Notes under the pieces: generated by a model | Seen by the model: only the letters and a program-made list of their open reading frames with translations | The model's database searches: none | What the model was told of the DNA's origin: nothing | Part shown: positions 1 through 9,641 of the stretch, one piece after another | How positions within the stretch are numbered: position 1 is the first letter of the stretch | Layout of the letters: each line of letters starts with the position of its first letter | From: Aquificota bacterium | GTDB lineage: Bacteria > Aquificota > Aquificia > Aquificales > Hydrogenothermaceae | Length of the DNA stretch: 32,081 nt | Direction of reading: 5' to 3' | NCBI GenBank assembly: GCA_013153235.1 | Contig: JAADEU010000015.1 | Span: 1-32,081, forward strand | Position numbers and translations under genes: made by a program

Positions 1-180
1 TTTAGGGTCGTATGCCAGACCTATGAGAGGTTGCCACCAGGTTTCAACCTGGTCCCCTATCTCATCATTTACGATTTCTATCTGTACCTCTTTTGCAGGT
101 ATCTGACCCTCCCTGTACTTTTTGTCAAACTCGTTAAAATAACTTTCCCATTCGGATTTTTCCAGCTTTCTTACAGCCAT
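1..180 (-). CDS. DUF5335-family protein, N-terminal part (cut by window start)
   Basis: Partial gene running off the left edge; 60 codons are visible. The start ATG (complement of 178-180) has a strong AAGGAGG ribosome site 7 to 13 bases upstream. The visible protein begins MAVRKLEKSEW and contains GDQVETWWQPLIGLAYDPK. The pattern of a Trp/Phe-rich N-terminus followed by GDQVE..W.PL.G..YDPK is what I recall of the DUF5335 family, small soluble bacterial proteins of unknown function. No signal peptide is visible. It diverges from mutL. The role is unknown, and the family call rests on memory of the motif. Confidence 0.7.
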   Translation of the reverse strand, partial: MAVRKLEKSEWESYFNEFDKKYREGQIPAKEVQIEIVNDEIGDQVETWWQPLIGLAYDPK

Positions 181-273
181 CTGTCAGCCCTCCTTGTGAT
201 TTTTTTTTGTTTTCTTAACTTATCTATGCAATAAATAATATTATTTCCCCAACGGGGATTTACAAGGGTAAAG

Positions 274-1803
274 ATGAGAATCAAAAAGCTCCCTGAAGGG
301 CTTATAAATAAGATTGCTGCAGGTGAGGTTGTTGAAAGACCTGCCAGTGTGTTGAAGGAGCTTATTGAAAACTCCCTGGATGCACAGGCGGATACCCTCC
401 AGATAGCAGTTGAGAAAGGTGGAAAAAAGCTGATTGAGGTGAGGGACAACGGTACAGGGATACACCCTGACGATATAATGGAGGCTGTTTCAAGGTTCTC
501 CACCTCAAAGATAGACAGTTTTGACGACCTGTACTGTATTACCACGTACGGTTTCAGGGGAGAGGCACTGGCGAGTATATCTGCCGTATCAAGGTTCAGT
601 CTGATTACAAGGCAGAAGGAGTTTCCCCTGGGGAAGGAGCTTTTTGTTGAAGGAGGGGTATTCAGACATCTGTCGGATACAGGTGCTTCGGTGGGAACAG
701 CTGTAAGGGTGAGGGATTTATTTTTCAATCTACCTGTAAGGGAGAGATTTCTAAAATCAGAAAGAACAGAGCTGAACCACATAATGGATGTTTTTTTCAG
801 ATATGCCATCTACCATAGCGACAAAAGGTTCAGTCTAACCGTTGACGGAAAGCAGATTTACACCCTTTTACCTGAAAATACAGAGGAGAGAATAAAGAGG
901 CTTTTCCCAAAGGTTGAACAACTGATAAGCTTTGAGTGGGAAAATCAGCTTGGAAGGGTGTCAGGTTACTACTCCCCTGATTACCAGTCAGGTAAAGGGT
1001 TTATATACATAAACGGCAGACCTGTAAAAAATAGCATGCTGAAAAAGATAATATCCTCAAAGCTTGGAAACAGTTTTTATGTGATTTTCCTTGAACTGCC
1101 CCCGTATTCCGTTGATTTTAATATCCATCCGTCAAAGATAGATGTTAAGTTCAGAAAAGACAGACCCGTTTATGAGCTGGTAAAAACCGCCCTGGAAAAA
1201 AGCGGTAAGCCTCAGGTTTTTTATTCCCTTTCCCAGCCTTCTGTAAAATACGGAGGTGAGTTTAAGATTCTGGGGCAGATAGAAAACACATTTATCGTGG
1301 TTTACTACAACGGTGAGGTTTACTTTATAGACCAGCATGTGGCAAGTGAAAGAATCAATTATGAGCTACTTTTGAAAAAGTACAGGTCAGGAGGTATAGA
1401 TTCAGAGGCTATTTCCCCTGTGAAACTTAAGCTTGACAAATTACAGCAGGAAAAATTTGAGCAGTTAAGTTCTGTGTTTAAAAATGCAGGCTTTGATTTT
1501 AAATTAAAAGATGGAACCCTCTACATAACTGCCGTTCCTGTTTATGCCAGAGGCAGGGATATAAAAAAGTTTGTGTTGAATCTTATTAATAGCGAATATC
1601 CGGAGGTGGAGATAGAAAGCTTTTTAGGGGAGCTTGCCTGTGAGCTGTCTGTGGAGGCAGGTGATATTCTTCATGATGAAGAGGCAAAAAGTTTGCTTAA
1701 ATTATGGCTGGAAACAGACAATCCAAATCTGTGTCCCCACGGGAGACCTATATACTATAAAATCCCTGTGGAACAAATAAAAAAGAAGGTGGGAAGAAGA
1801 TGA
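274..1803 (+). CDS. mutL: DNA mismatch repair protein MutL (endonuclease type)
   Basis: MutL couples mismatch recognition by MutS to strand incision and removal. The 509-residue protein has the N-terminal GHKL ATPase: ELIENSLDA at 29-37, DNGTGI near 58-63 and TYGFRGEALAS at 91-101. The transducer region carries FNIHPSK at about 282-288. The C-terminal domain has the metal-dependent nicking motif DQHVASERINYE at 353-364 (consensus DQHA-x2-E-x4-E, here with Val for Ala), plus ACEL at 455-458 and CPHGRP at 487-492, which help form the same site. This is the MutH-independent type of MutL. The interdomain linker is short, which keeps the protein well under the roughly 600 residues of E. coli MutL. 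The ribosome site is weak (AAGGGTA, 264-270). The stop overlaps the glnD start (ATGA), so the two are translationally coupled. Confidence 0.95.
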   Translation: MRIKKLPEGLINKIAAGEVVERPASVLKELIENSLDAQADTLQIAVEKGGKKLIEVRDNGTGIHPDDIMEAVSRFSTSKIDSFDDLYCITTYGFRGEALASISAVSRFSLITRQKEFPLGKELFVEGGVFRHLSDTGASVGTAVRVRDLFFNLPVRERFLKSERTELNHIMDVFFRYAIYHSDKRFSLTVDGKQIYTLLPENTEERIKRLFPKVEQLISFEWENQLGRVSGYYSPDYQSGKGFIYINGRPVKNSMLKKIISSKLGNSFYVIFLELPPYSVDFNIHPSKIDVKFRKDRPVYELVKTALEKSGKPQVFYSLSQPSVKYGGEFKILGQIENTFIVVYYNGEVYFIDQHVASERINYELLLKKYRSGGIDSEAISPVKLKLDKLQQEKFEQLSSVFKNAGFDFKLKDGTLYITAVPVYARGRDIKKFVLNLINSEYPEVEIESFLGELACELSVEAGDILHDEEAKSLLKLWLETDNPNLCPHGRPIYYKIPVEQIKKKVGRR

Positions 1804-4397
1804 CCCAGAAAGCCTTGACAGAGGAAAAGAACAGGGTAATAAAAAACTACTTTGATAAAAAAGAGGAAATCATAAATGCCCACAGGTCAGGGGCAAGCGG
1901 ACTGGATACGGTCAGGGCCCTATCCGACCTGACAGACGAGACAATTAAACAGCTTGCCAGAATCTCATTCCCTGACATGGACAAGGTCTGTATTGTTGTC
2001 CTTGGTGGATACGGCAGAAGGGAACTGTGTTTCAAATCTGACATAGACCTGTCCCTTGTTTTTGATACAGACGATTTTGAGAGCCTGAAAGAGGGGATAG
2101 AGACATTTTACTATGCCCTTCTTGACCTTAAGGTGGATATAGGGTTTTCACCACGGGATATAAAAACATTCCTTGACCTTTCAAAGGAAGACCTGACTGT
2201 TGCCACTTCGCTCCTTCAGGGAAGATTTATCATAGGAAACAGGGAGATATACGACAACCTGATTAAAAGATTCAAAAGGCTGATTAGAAGAAAAAGGCTC
2301 GCCTACATAAACGCAACCCTCAGAGCCAGAAAGATGAGATACCAGAGAACAGGTTCAACCATATACATGATGGAACCCCACATAAAGGAAGGTGAAGGTG
2401 GACTGAGGGATTTCCACGAAGTTTTCTGGATAGCAAGGGTTCTGGATGATGTACCTGATTACAGGTATTTTGTTGAGAAGAATATAATCCTTGAGGAGGA
2501 ATACGAGGAACTAATCAGGGCGTACAACTTCCTGCTGAGAATCAGAAACGAGATGCACCTGATATGTAACAAAAGATGCGATGTACTGGTAAGACCATTA
2601 CAGGAAGAGGTCGCAAAGAAACTGGGTTATATTGAAGCTCCCTATGACGAGGAGAGCCTCCGGGAAAGTGTTGAAAAGATGATGAGGCTTTACTACCTGT
2701 ATGCAAAATCCATTAACACAATAACAAAAAGAATACTCAAAGCCCTGACGGAAGAGGATGAGCTTGAGATTTTCGAGCCGATAGATGCTGTTTTCTCCAG
2801 AACGACTATGGAGATAGATGTTTTCAACAGGGAAAAATTTGAAAAAGACTACAGGAATGTACTGAAGGCATTCCTGTACTTTAAGGAGTATAACCTGGAC
2901 TTTTCCTCTGAGCTGGAGTTTCTAATCAGGAAACACGAAGAGAAACTGAGGGAAAACAGGGAAGACCCTGAAGTAAAAAAGATGGTCCAGAAACTGTTTT
3001 CTGACCCAAACAACCTGGCAAAGACCCTCAGAAAAATGCAGGACTTTTATGTTCTGGATGACCTTATACCAGAGTTTGGTTACCAGAGATGCCACTTCCA
3101 GTACGATGCTTACCACAAATACACAACAGATGCCCACGCCATAAAAGCGGTTGAGGAACTTGAAAGCCTCAAAAAGATTGACCATCCCCACAGGAAGATG
3201 ATGTACGAGCTGTTTAAAGAGATAGACAGGGTTGACCTTCTGACGTGGGCTGTGTTTCTCCACGACATAGGAAAAGGCCACAAAACAGACCACTGTATTC
3301 TTGGTGCAAAAATGGCAAAAGAAATAATGCTCAGGTTCGGTTACTCAAAAAGGGACGCGGAAATAGTCAGTTTTCTGGTTCTCCACCATCTGGATATGGC
3401 GAAGATATCCCAGAGAAGGAATATGAACGAACCCAAAGTGATAAATGATTTTGCAAAAACAATAAAAAACAAAGAGCTTTTAAAGATGCTCACAGTCCTT
3501 ACCTGGTGTGATGCCAATGCTGTAGGACCAAATGTCTGGAACGACTGGAAAAATGCACTTCTATGGGAGCTTTACCACAAAACCCTTGAGGTTCTTGAAG
3601 AAAATGTATCCTACGAAGAGATACACAAAAGAAGACTTGAAGAGAAGAAGGAAAAGCTCAGGGCGATACTGGAGGTTGAGCTGGGTAAAGAGAGGGCAGA
3701 GTTCCACATGGGCAGATTCTCAGACTACTACGTAACCTCCACAACTATAGATGATATGGTAAGGCACATAAAACTTGAGGAACAGCTATTCAAAACAGGA
3801 AAACCCCAGTTTTACTTTGAGAAAAAATACGGAATCGGTTTTTCTGAGCTCCTTATGGTTATAGACAGCAAAAAGGTAAAAAATCCCCTGCTTGTTGTGA
3901 CAGGTATTATCTCATACATGGGTATAAACATACTTTCCGTTTACAGTTACATGAGAAAAGATGGAATCATCGTCATAGACCTTCAGATATCAACATCCTC
4001 ACTGGAGGTCGTTGAGGATAAAAAATTCCACCAGTTTAAAGAACTGTTTAACAAATACCTTAAAGGTGAGATAACACTTGATGAGCTTTCAAAAAAGAGG
4101 AATGCCACATTCAAAGCCTCGGTTGTACCTCCCCCAACATTCGTAAAAGTAGACAACGAAATGTCCGAGGTGTACACCATATTTGATATATCAGGCGAGG
4201 ACAGGGTAGGGCTTCTGTTTGATATATTCAGGGTATTTGCCAGATTTGACCTGTACGTCCACATTGTTAAAGTGGTCACCCAGGGCGAGAGAATCAGGGA
4301 CGCATTTTATGTCAGAACAAAGGACAAAAAGAAAATCACAGACGAAAAACTGATTAACCAGATAAAGAATGAACTGCTAAAGGTTATAAAGTCCTGA
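1800..4397 (+). CDS. glnD: [Protein-PII] uridylyltransferase / uridylyl-removing enzyme GlnD
   Basis: GlnD senses glutamine and adds or removes UMP on the PII protein. The 865-residue protein has all expected parts. The nucleotidyltransferase motif GGYGRRELCFKSDIDL is at about 69-84, with metal-binding Asp81 and Asp83. A helical linker follows. The HD hydrolase domain has VFLHDIGKGHKTDH, with His488-Asp489. Two C-terminal ACT-type glutamine-binding domains lie at roughly 690-780 and 795-865. The length matches the family (about 850-900). It starts inside the mutL stop codon and is transcribed with it. Its substrate PII is encoded at 6768, beyond groESL. No transcription terminator is evident between glnD and the groES promoter. 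Confidence 0.96.
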   Translation: MTQKALTEEKNRVIKNYFDKKEEIINAHRSGASGLDTVRALSDLTDETIKQLARISFPDMDKVCIVVLGGYGRRELCFKSDIDLSLVFDTDDFESLKEGIETFYYALLDLKVDIGFSPRDIKTFLDLSKEDLTVATSLLQGRFIIGNREIYDNLIKRFKRLIRRKRLAYINATLRARKMRYQRTGSTIYMMEPHIKEGEGGLRDFHEVFWIARVLDDVPDYRYFVEKNIILEEEYEELIRAYNFLLRIRNEMHLICNKRCDVLVRPLQEEVAKKLGYIEAPYDEESLRESVEKMMRLYYLYAKSINTITKRILKALTEEDELEIFEPIDAVFSRTTMEIDVFNREKFEKDYRNVLKAFLYFKEYNLDFSSELEFLIRKHEEKLRENREDPEVKKMVQKLFSDPNNLAKTLRKMQDFYVLDDLIPEFGYQRCHFQYDAYHKYTTDAHAIKAVEELESLKKIDHPHRKMMYELFKEIDRVDLLTWAVFLHDIGKGHKTDHCILGAKMAKEIMLRFGYSKRDAEIVSFLVLHHLDMAKISQRRNMNEPKVINDFAKTIKNKELLKMLTVLTWCDANAVGPNVWNDWKNALLWELYHKTLEVLEENVSYEEIHKRRLEEKKEKLRAILEVELGKERAEFHMGRFSDYYVTSTTIDDMVRHIKLEEQLFKTGKPQFYFEKKYGIGFSELLMVIDSKKVKNPLLVVTGIISYMGINILSVYSYMRKDGIIVIDLQISTSSLEVVEDKKFHQFKELFNKYLKGEITLDELSKKRNATFKASVVPPPTFVKVDNEMSEVYTIFDISGEDRVGLLFDIFRVFARFDLYVHIVKVVTQGERIRDAFYVRTKDKKKITDEKLINQIKNELLKVIKS

Positions 4398-4491
4398 TTG
4401 TACCTGTATCTTGCAGCTTCTGGAAAAGGGGGATATCTTTTTTTATATAGAAATATGAGCGAAGTCCAGTCATATTTTATATGTAAAGTTA

Positions 4492-4520
4492 TTGCATTTT
4501 TTCCTAAACTGAAATATAAT
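4492..4520 (+). promoter_or_regulatory. Sigma70-type promoter for groES-groEL
   Basis: TTGCAT (4492-4497), a 17-base spacer and a perfect TATAAT (4515-4520) lie 40 bases before the groES start. No CIRCE element (TTAGCACTC-N9-GAGTGCTAA) is present, so HrcA control is not indicated at this site. Confidence 0.75.
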
Positions 4521-4559
4521 ATTTAATGAACAAAATAAAAGAAAAGGAGGTAGAGCAGG

Positions 4560-4856
4560 ATGGCTAAAATCAAACCTCTCTACGATAGAGTAGTGGTAAA
4601 ACCAGCGGAAGAAGTAGAGGAAAAAACACCATCAGGAATAATCATCCCTGATACAGCAAAAGAAAAACCATCAGAGGGTGAGGTTATAGCTGTTGGTGAA
4701 GGAAGACTCCTTGAAAATGGAGAAATCAAGCCACTGAAAGTTAAAGTTGGTGACAGGGTTATCTACAGCAAATATGCAGGAAATGAATTTGTTGTAGACG
4801 GTGAAGACCTTATCGTTCTCAGAGAAGACGATATACTTGCTATCATTGAACAATAA
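4560..4856 (+). CDS. groES: Co-chaperonin GroES
   Basis: GroES forms the seven-membered lid that closes the GroEL folding chamber. The 98-residue protein begins [15 protein letters not shown] and has the mobile-loop segment [20 protein letters not shown] at about 21-40 and the C-terminal IIxxxD-type ending ([10 protein letters not shown]). This is the full family length. The start ATG follows AGGAGG (4545-4550) at 9 bases. It is the first gene of a two-gene operon with groEL 27 bases downstream. The promoter at 4492-4520 is a housekeeping type. Confidence 0.98.
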   Translation: MAKIKPLYDRVVVKPAEEVEEKTPSGIIIPDTAKEKPSEGEVIAVGEGRLLENGEIKPLKVKVGDRVIYSKYAGNEFVVDGEDLIVLREDDILAIIEQ

Positions 4857-4883
4857 CAAAAAAAACAAAGGAGGTGGAAATAG

Positions 4884-6521
<1,638 letters not shown>

Positions 6522-6551
6522 GTCCTGACTCCCTGATATAAATCTGAAAGG

Positions 6552-6574
6552 CCCCCTTTATGGGGGCTTTTTTA
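6552..6574 (+). terminator. Rho-independent terminator after groEL
   Basis: A perfect GCCCCC / GGGGGC stem (6552-6557 with 6563-6568) encloses a 5-base loop and is followed directly by six T residues. It lies 30 bases past the groEL stop. Confidence 0.9.
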
Positions 6575-6710
6575 TTTTCTGCACATTTTTCGTTCAACAG
6601 ACTTGCCTCTGCATAAAATCAGTGCAAAAAATTTCACCATTTTTTCACATCCACTGAAGACCTCTATAAAAATCTCTGTTTATCAATAACTTCCACTGCA
6701 TATTCCGTTC

Positions 6711-6726
6711 TGGCACGATTATTGTA
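6711..6726 (+). promoter_or_regulatory. Sigma54 (-24/-12) promoter for glnB-amtB
   Basis: TGGCACG-N4-TTGTA: the GG (6712-6713) and GT (6724-6725) pairs are separated by exactly 10 bases, the spacing RpoN requires. The -24 half is perfect; the -12 half has GT instead of the usual GC. It lies 42 bases before the glnB start. This fits nitrogen-limited, activator-dependent transcription of a PII-ammonium transporter operon. Confidence 0.8.
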
Positions 6727-6743
6727 TTTTCAAATTTTTGTGA

Positions 6744-7106
<363 letters not shown>

Positions 7107-7142
7107 AAAATAAAAAATTACAAAATAAAAGGAGGTCAAAGA

Positions 7143-8444
7143 ATGAAAAGCAAACTGGCAGGTCTTTTTGCAATGCTCCTTCCTGCAGTAGCTCTGGCAG
7201 AGGAGGCAAAAATTGATACAGGTGATACAGCCTGGATGATTACAGCAACGGCATTTGTTGTTCTTATGTCTGTAGGTGGTCTGACACTGTTCTACGGCGG
7301 AATGACAAGGTCAAAAAATATAGTTAACACTGTAATGATGGTTCTGGTTGCATATGCGATAGCGATTATTGTATGGACCCTCTGGGGATACTCACTGGCG
7401 TTTTCAGATGGTGAAGGGGCTATATACGCGATAGTTGGTGACCTTAAGTACTTCCTCCTCAATGGAATTGATTATACCCAGGTCAGTGGAATGGGTGCCT
7501 TTCCTGAGTGGGTATTTATCGCATTCCAGTCAACATTTGCTGCGATTACCATAGCCCTTGCTTCAGGTGCCGTTATTGAAAGGATGAAATTCTCTACATG
7601 GGTTGTGTTTGCAATACTATGGGTGACATTTGTATACGCACCTATCGCCCACGTTGTATGGGGTGGTGGATTTCTGTTTGACGCAGGTGCCCTTGATTTT
7701 GCAGGTGGTACAGTTGTTCACATAAACGCAGGTGTTACCGGTCTTGTTCTTGCACTTCTCCTGGGTAAGAGAAAAGACTACAAAAAAACAGCCATTCTCC
7801 CATCTTCTGTGATTCTTACATCCCTTGGAGCAGGTCTGCTGTGGTTTGGATGGTTCGGATTTAACGCAGGTTCGGCATTCGGTGCAAACGATGTTGCAGG
7901 TGTTGCACTCCTGACAACAAATATCGCTACAGCGGCAGGGGTACTTTCCTGGATTATAATGGAGTGGATTACAGCCAAAAAACCAACACTCCTCGGTGGT
8001 GCTTCAGGTGCTATTGCCGGACTGGTTGCGATTACTCCAGCTGCCGGTTTTGTCAGCCCTGCAGGTGCCATCATCATAGGTCTTGTTGCAGGTATTGTTG
8101 GATGGTTTGGTGTGTTCGTGCTGAAGAAGGCCCTTGGATATGATGATTCTCTGGATGCGTTCGGTATCCACGGGCTGGCAGGTATATGGGGAGCTATAGC
8201 AACCGGTTTCTTTGCACTTCAGCCACTGGCATGGGATGGCTCACCACTGCAAAACGGGGACAGAATGGGTCAGATACTGGTTCAGATTGAATCTGTAATA
8301 TTCACAATAGTATTTACAGCTGTAATGACCGCTATACTGTACTTCATCTCATCACTGATTACAGGTGGTGCAAGGGTTGATGAAGAAACAGAAACAATGG
8401 GACTTGATGAAGCAACCCACGGGGAAAGAGGCTTCAACCTCTAA
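7143..8444 (+). CDS. amtB: Ammonium transporter AmtB
   Basis: AmtB is an inner-membrane ammonium channel, opened and closed by PII binding. The 433-residue protein has a cleavable signal peptide (about residues 1-20, ending AVALAEEA), then 11 predicted membrane spans. The conserved pore residues are visible: Asp185 and His193 in LDFAGGTVVHINAG (equivalent to E. coli Asp160 and His168) and His343 in FGIHGLAGIWG (His318). The C-terminal tail after the last span is short and acidic (GGARVDEETETMG...), the region that usually contacts PII. It shares the glnB operon. AAAGGAGG lies just before the start. Confidence 0.97.
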   Translation: MKSKLAGLFAMLLPAVALAEEAKIDTGDTAWMITATAFVVLMSVGGLTLFYGGMTRSKNIVNTVMMVLVAYAIAIIVWTLWGYSLAFSDGEGAIYAIVGDLKYFLLNGIDYTQVSGMGAFPEWVFIAFQSTFAAITIALASGAVIERMKFSTWVVFAILWVTFVYAPIAHVVWGGGFLFDAGALDFAGGTVVHINAGVTGLVLALLLGKRKDYKKTAILPSSVILTSLGAGLLWFGWFGFNAGSAFGANDVAGVALLTTNIATAAGVLSWIIMEWITAKKPTLLGGASGAIAGLVAITPAAGFVSPAGAIIIGLVAGIVGWFGVFVLKKALGYDDSLDAFGIHGLAGIWGAIATGFFALQPLAWDGSPLQNGDRMGQILVQIESVIFTIVFTAVMTAILYFISSLITGGARVDEETETMGLDEATHGERGFNL

Positions 8445-8460
8445 GGGGTCTCTTCCCCTT
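8443..8460 (+). terminator. Probable terminator after amtB
   Basis: AAGGGG (8443-8448) pairs with CCCCTT (8455-8460) around a 6-base loop, followed by a short T/A-rich stretch. The stem begins within the amtB stop codon. The T tract is short, so read-through into the porin gene is possible. Confidence 0.6.
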
Positions 8461-8535
8461 TATTCTATGCCTGTAATTGGACGAATATGTTAATATAATT
8501 GAAACTCAATCAAAAAAATCAGGAGGTTACAGGGA

Positions 8536-9600
8536 ATGAAAAAAGTTATGGGACTGGCTGCTGCAGGACTGCTTGCTGCAGGAACTGCATCTGCAGGAAC
8601 ACTTACCGTTGCTAACTCCGACATGACAATGGGTGGAGGAGTTACAGCAGGATACTTCTATGTTACAAACAACGGTGCAGGACAGAACACAGACTACTTC
8701 ACAGTTTCTAACTTTGTAATTGACCTGAAAGGAAAGTCAGGAATCATAAGCTATAAGGCAAGCTTTGGTTCTGTAGTTCAGCCTGACCTGCTTGAAGGAA
8801 CACTCTCAAAGAGCTCTTCTTTTGGGCTCTCGTACGGATGGGTAACCATTTCTCCTGTTGAAGGCCTGTCTATTGATGCAGGAAAACTTACAACAAATAT
8901 CGGTTATGAACTGTACCACACATACGACAACAAAAACTACACATTCGGTCTTGTATGGTGGGGACAGCCTGTTACATATCCAGGTGCAAGGGTAAACTAC
9001 TCTGTTGCTGATGGTGTGGATGTTTATGCTGAGTATACACAGGATACAGCAGGAAGTGTGTTCACAGTTTCACCAACAGATGCCTACGCGGTAGGTGTAA
9101 TTGGTTCTATGGAAAATGTTAGCTATGCGGTTTCTTACTTTGATTACAACAAAACTAAAAACCTGATTGATGTTGTTCTCAGCACAGAGATTGAAGGATT
9201 TGAGCTTGGACTGAACTTCGACTACCAGTGGATGGATGATACTGCCAAGAAGGCCCTCCAGAATGCAGGGGCAACAAGCATAGATGATACAGCATACGGT
9301 ATTGCCCTCTATGTATCAACAAAGGTTGATGTGTTTGAGCTTCCTGTGAGGATTGAGTATGTAAATGACGGTTCTGCAACAGATGCCGCTGGCAATGTTG
9401 TTTGCGATGGAATCTACGGTGTTGCAGGGGACAGTGCATGGTCTTTCACAGTTACACCTACATACAGACCATCTGCAAACACATACGTGAGGGCTGAATT
9501 TGCTTATGTTTCTACAGACAAGAAGGGCTTTTCAGATGATAAAGGAAATGCAAAGGACAGCAGAACTGTTATTGGTGTTGAGGCCGGATTCCTGTTCTAA
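8536..9600 (+). CDS. Outer-membrane porin-like beta-barrel protein
   Basis: The 354-residue protein has a clear Sec signal peptide (MKKVMGLAAAGLLAAGTASAG, cleavage near 20). The rest is made of alternating hydrophobic and polar residues with many Gly, Tyr and Thr, and ends in Phe (AGFLF), typical of proteins inserted by the BAM machinery. I infer a trimeric-porin-like or putative-beta-barrel (OmpL-like) channel; substrate unknown. Its place directly after glnB-amtB suggests a route for ammonium or other small nitrogen compounds through the outer membrane, but that is only contextual. AGGAGG precedes the ATG. A TATAAT box at 8494-8499 hints at its own promoter, though no good -35 is visible at normal spacing. 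Confidence 0.8.
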   Translation: MKKVMGLAAAGLLAAGTASAGTLTVANSDMTMGGGVTAGYFYVTNNGAGQNTDYFTVSNFVIDLKGKSGIISYKASFGSVVQPDLLEGTLSKSSSFGLSYGWVTISPVEGLSIDAGKLTTNIGYELYHTYDNKNYTFGLVWWGQPVTYPGARVNYSVADGVDVYAEYTQDTAGSVFTVSPTDAYAVGVIGSMENVSYAVSYFDYNKTKNLIDVVLSTEIEGFELGLNFDYQWMDDTAKKALQNAGATSIDDTAYGIALYVSTKVDVFELPVRIEYVNDGSATDAAGNVVCDGIYGVAGDSAWSFTVTPTYRPSANTYVRAEFAYVSTDKKGFSDDKGNAKDSRTVIGVEAGFLF

Positions 9601-9615
9601 TAAAACATAATCTCT

Positions 9616-9631
9616 GGGGGCGTTGGCCCCC
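9616..9631 (+). terminator. Hairpin after the porin gene
   Basis: Perfect GGGGGC / GCCCCC stem (9616-9621 with 9626-9631) with a 4-base loop, 15 bases past the porin stop. The following T run is poor, so termination may be partial. It ends only 10 bases before the comEC-like start and could mask that start in the transcript. Confidence 0.6.
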
Positions 9632-9641
9632 TTACTAAAAT

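Noticed and set aside
171-809. Open frame of 212 codons opposite mutL
   Set aside because: mutL is unambiguous on the plus strand, and the product is a Ser-rich low-information sequence.
4398-4559. CIRCE/HrcA operator before groES
   Set aside because: No TTAGCACTC-N9-GAGTGCTAA or close variant is present; only a sigma70-type promoter is seen.
8477-8499. TTGGAC plus TATAAT as a porin promoter
   Set aside because: The two boxes are only 11 bases apart, too close for sigma70; the TATAAT alone is noted with the gene.
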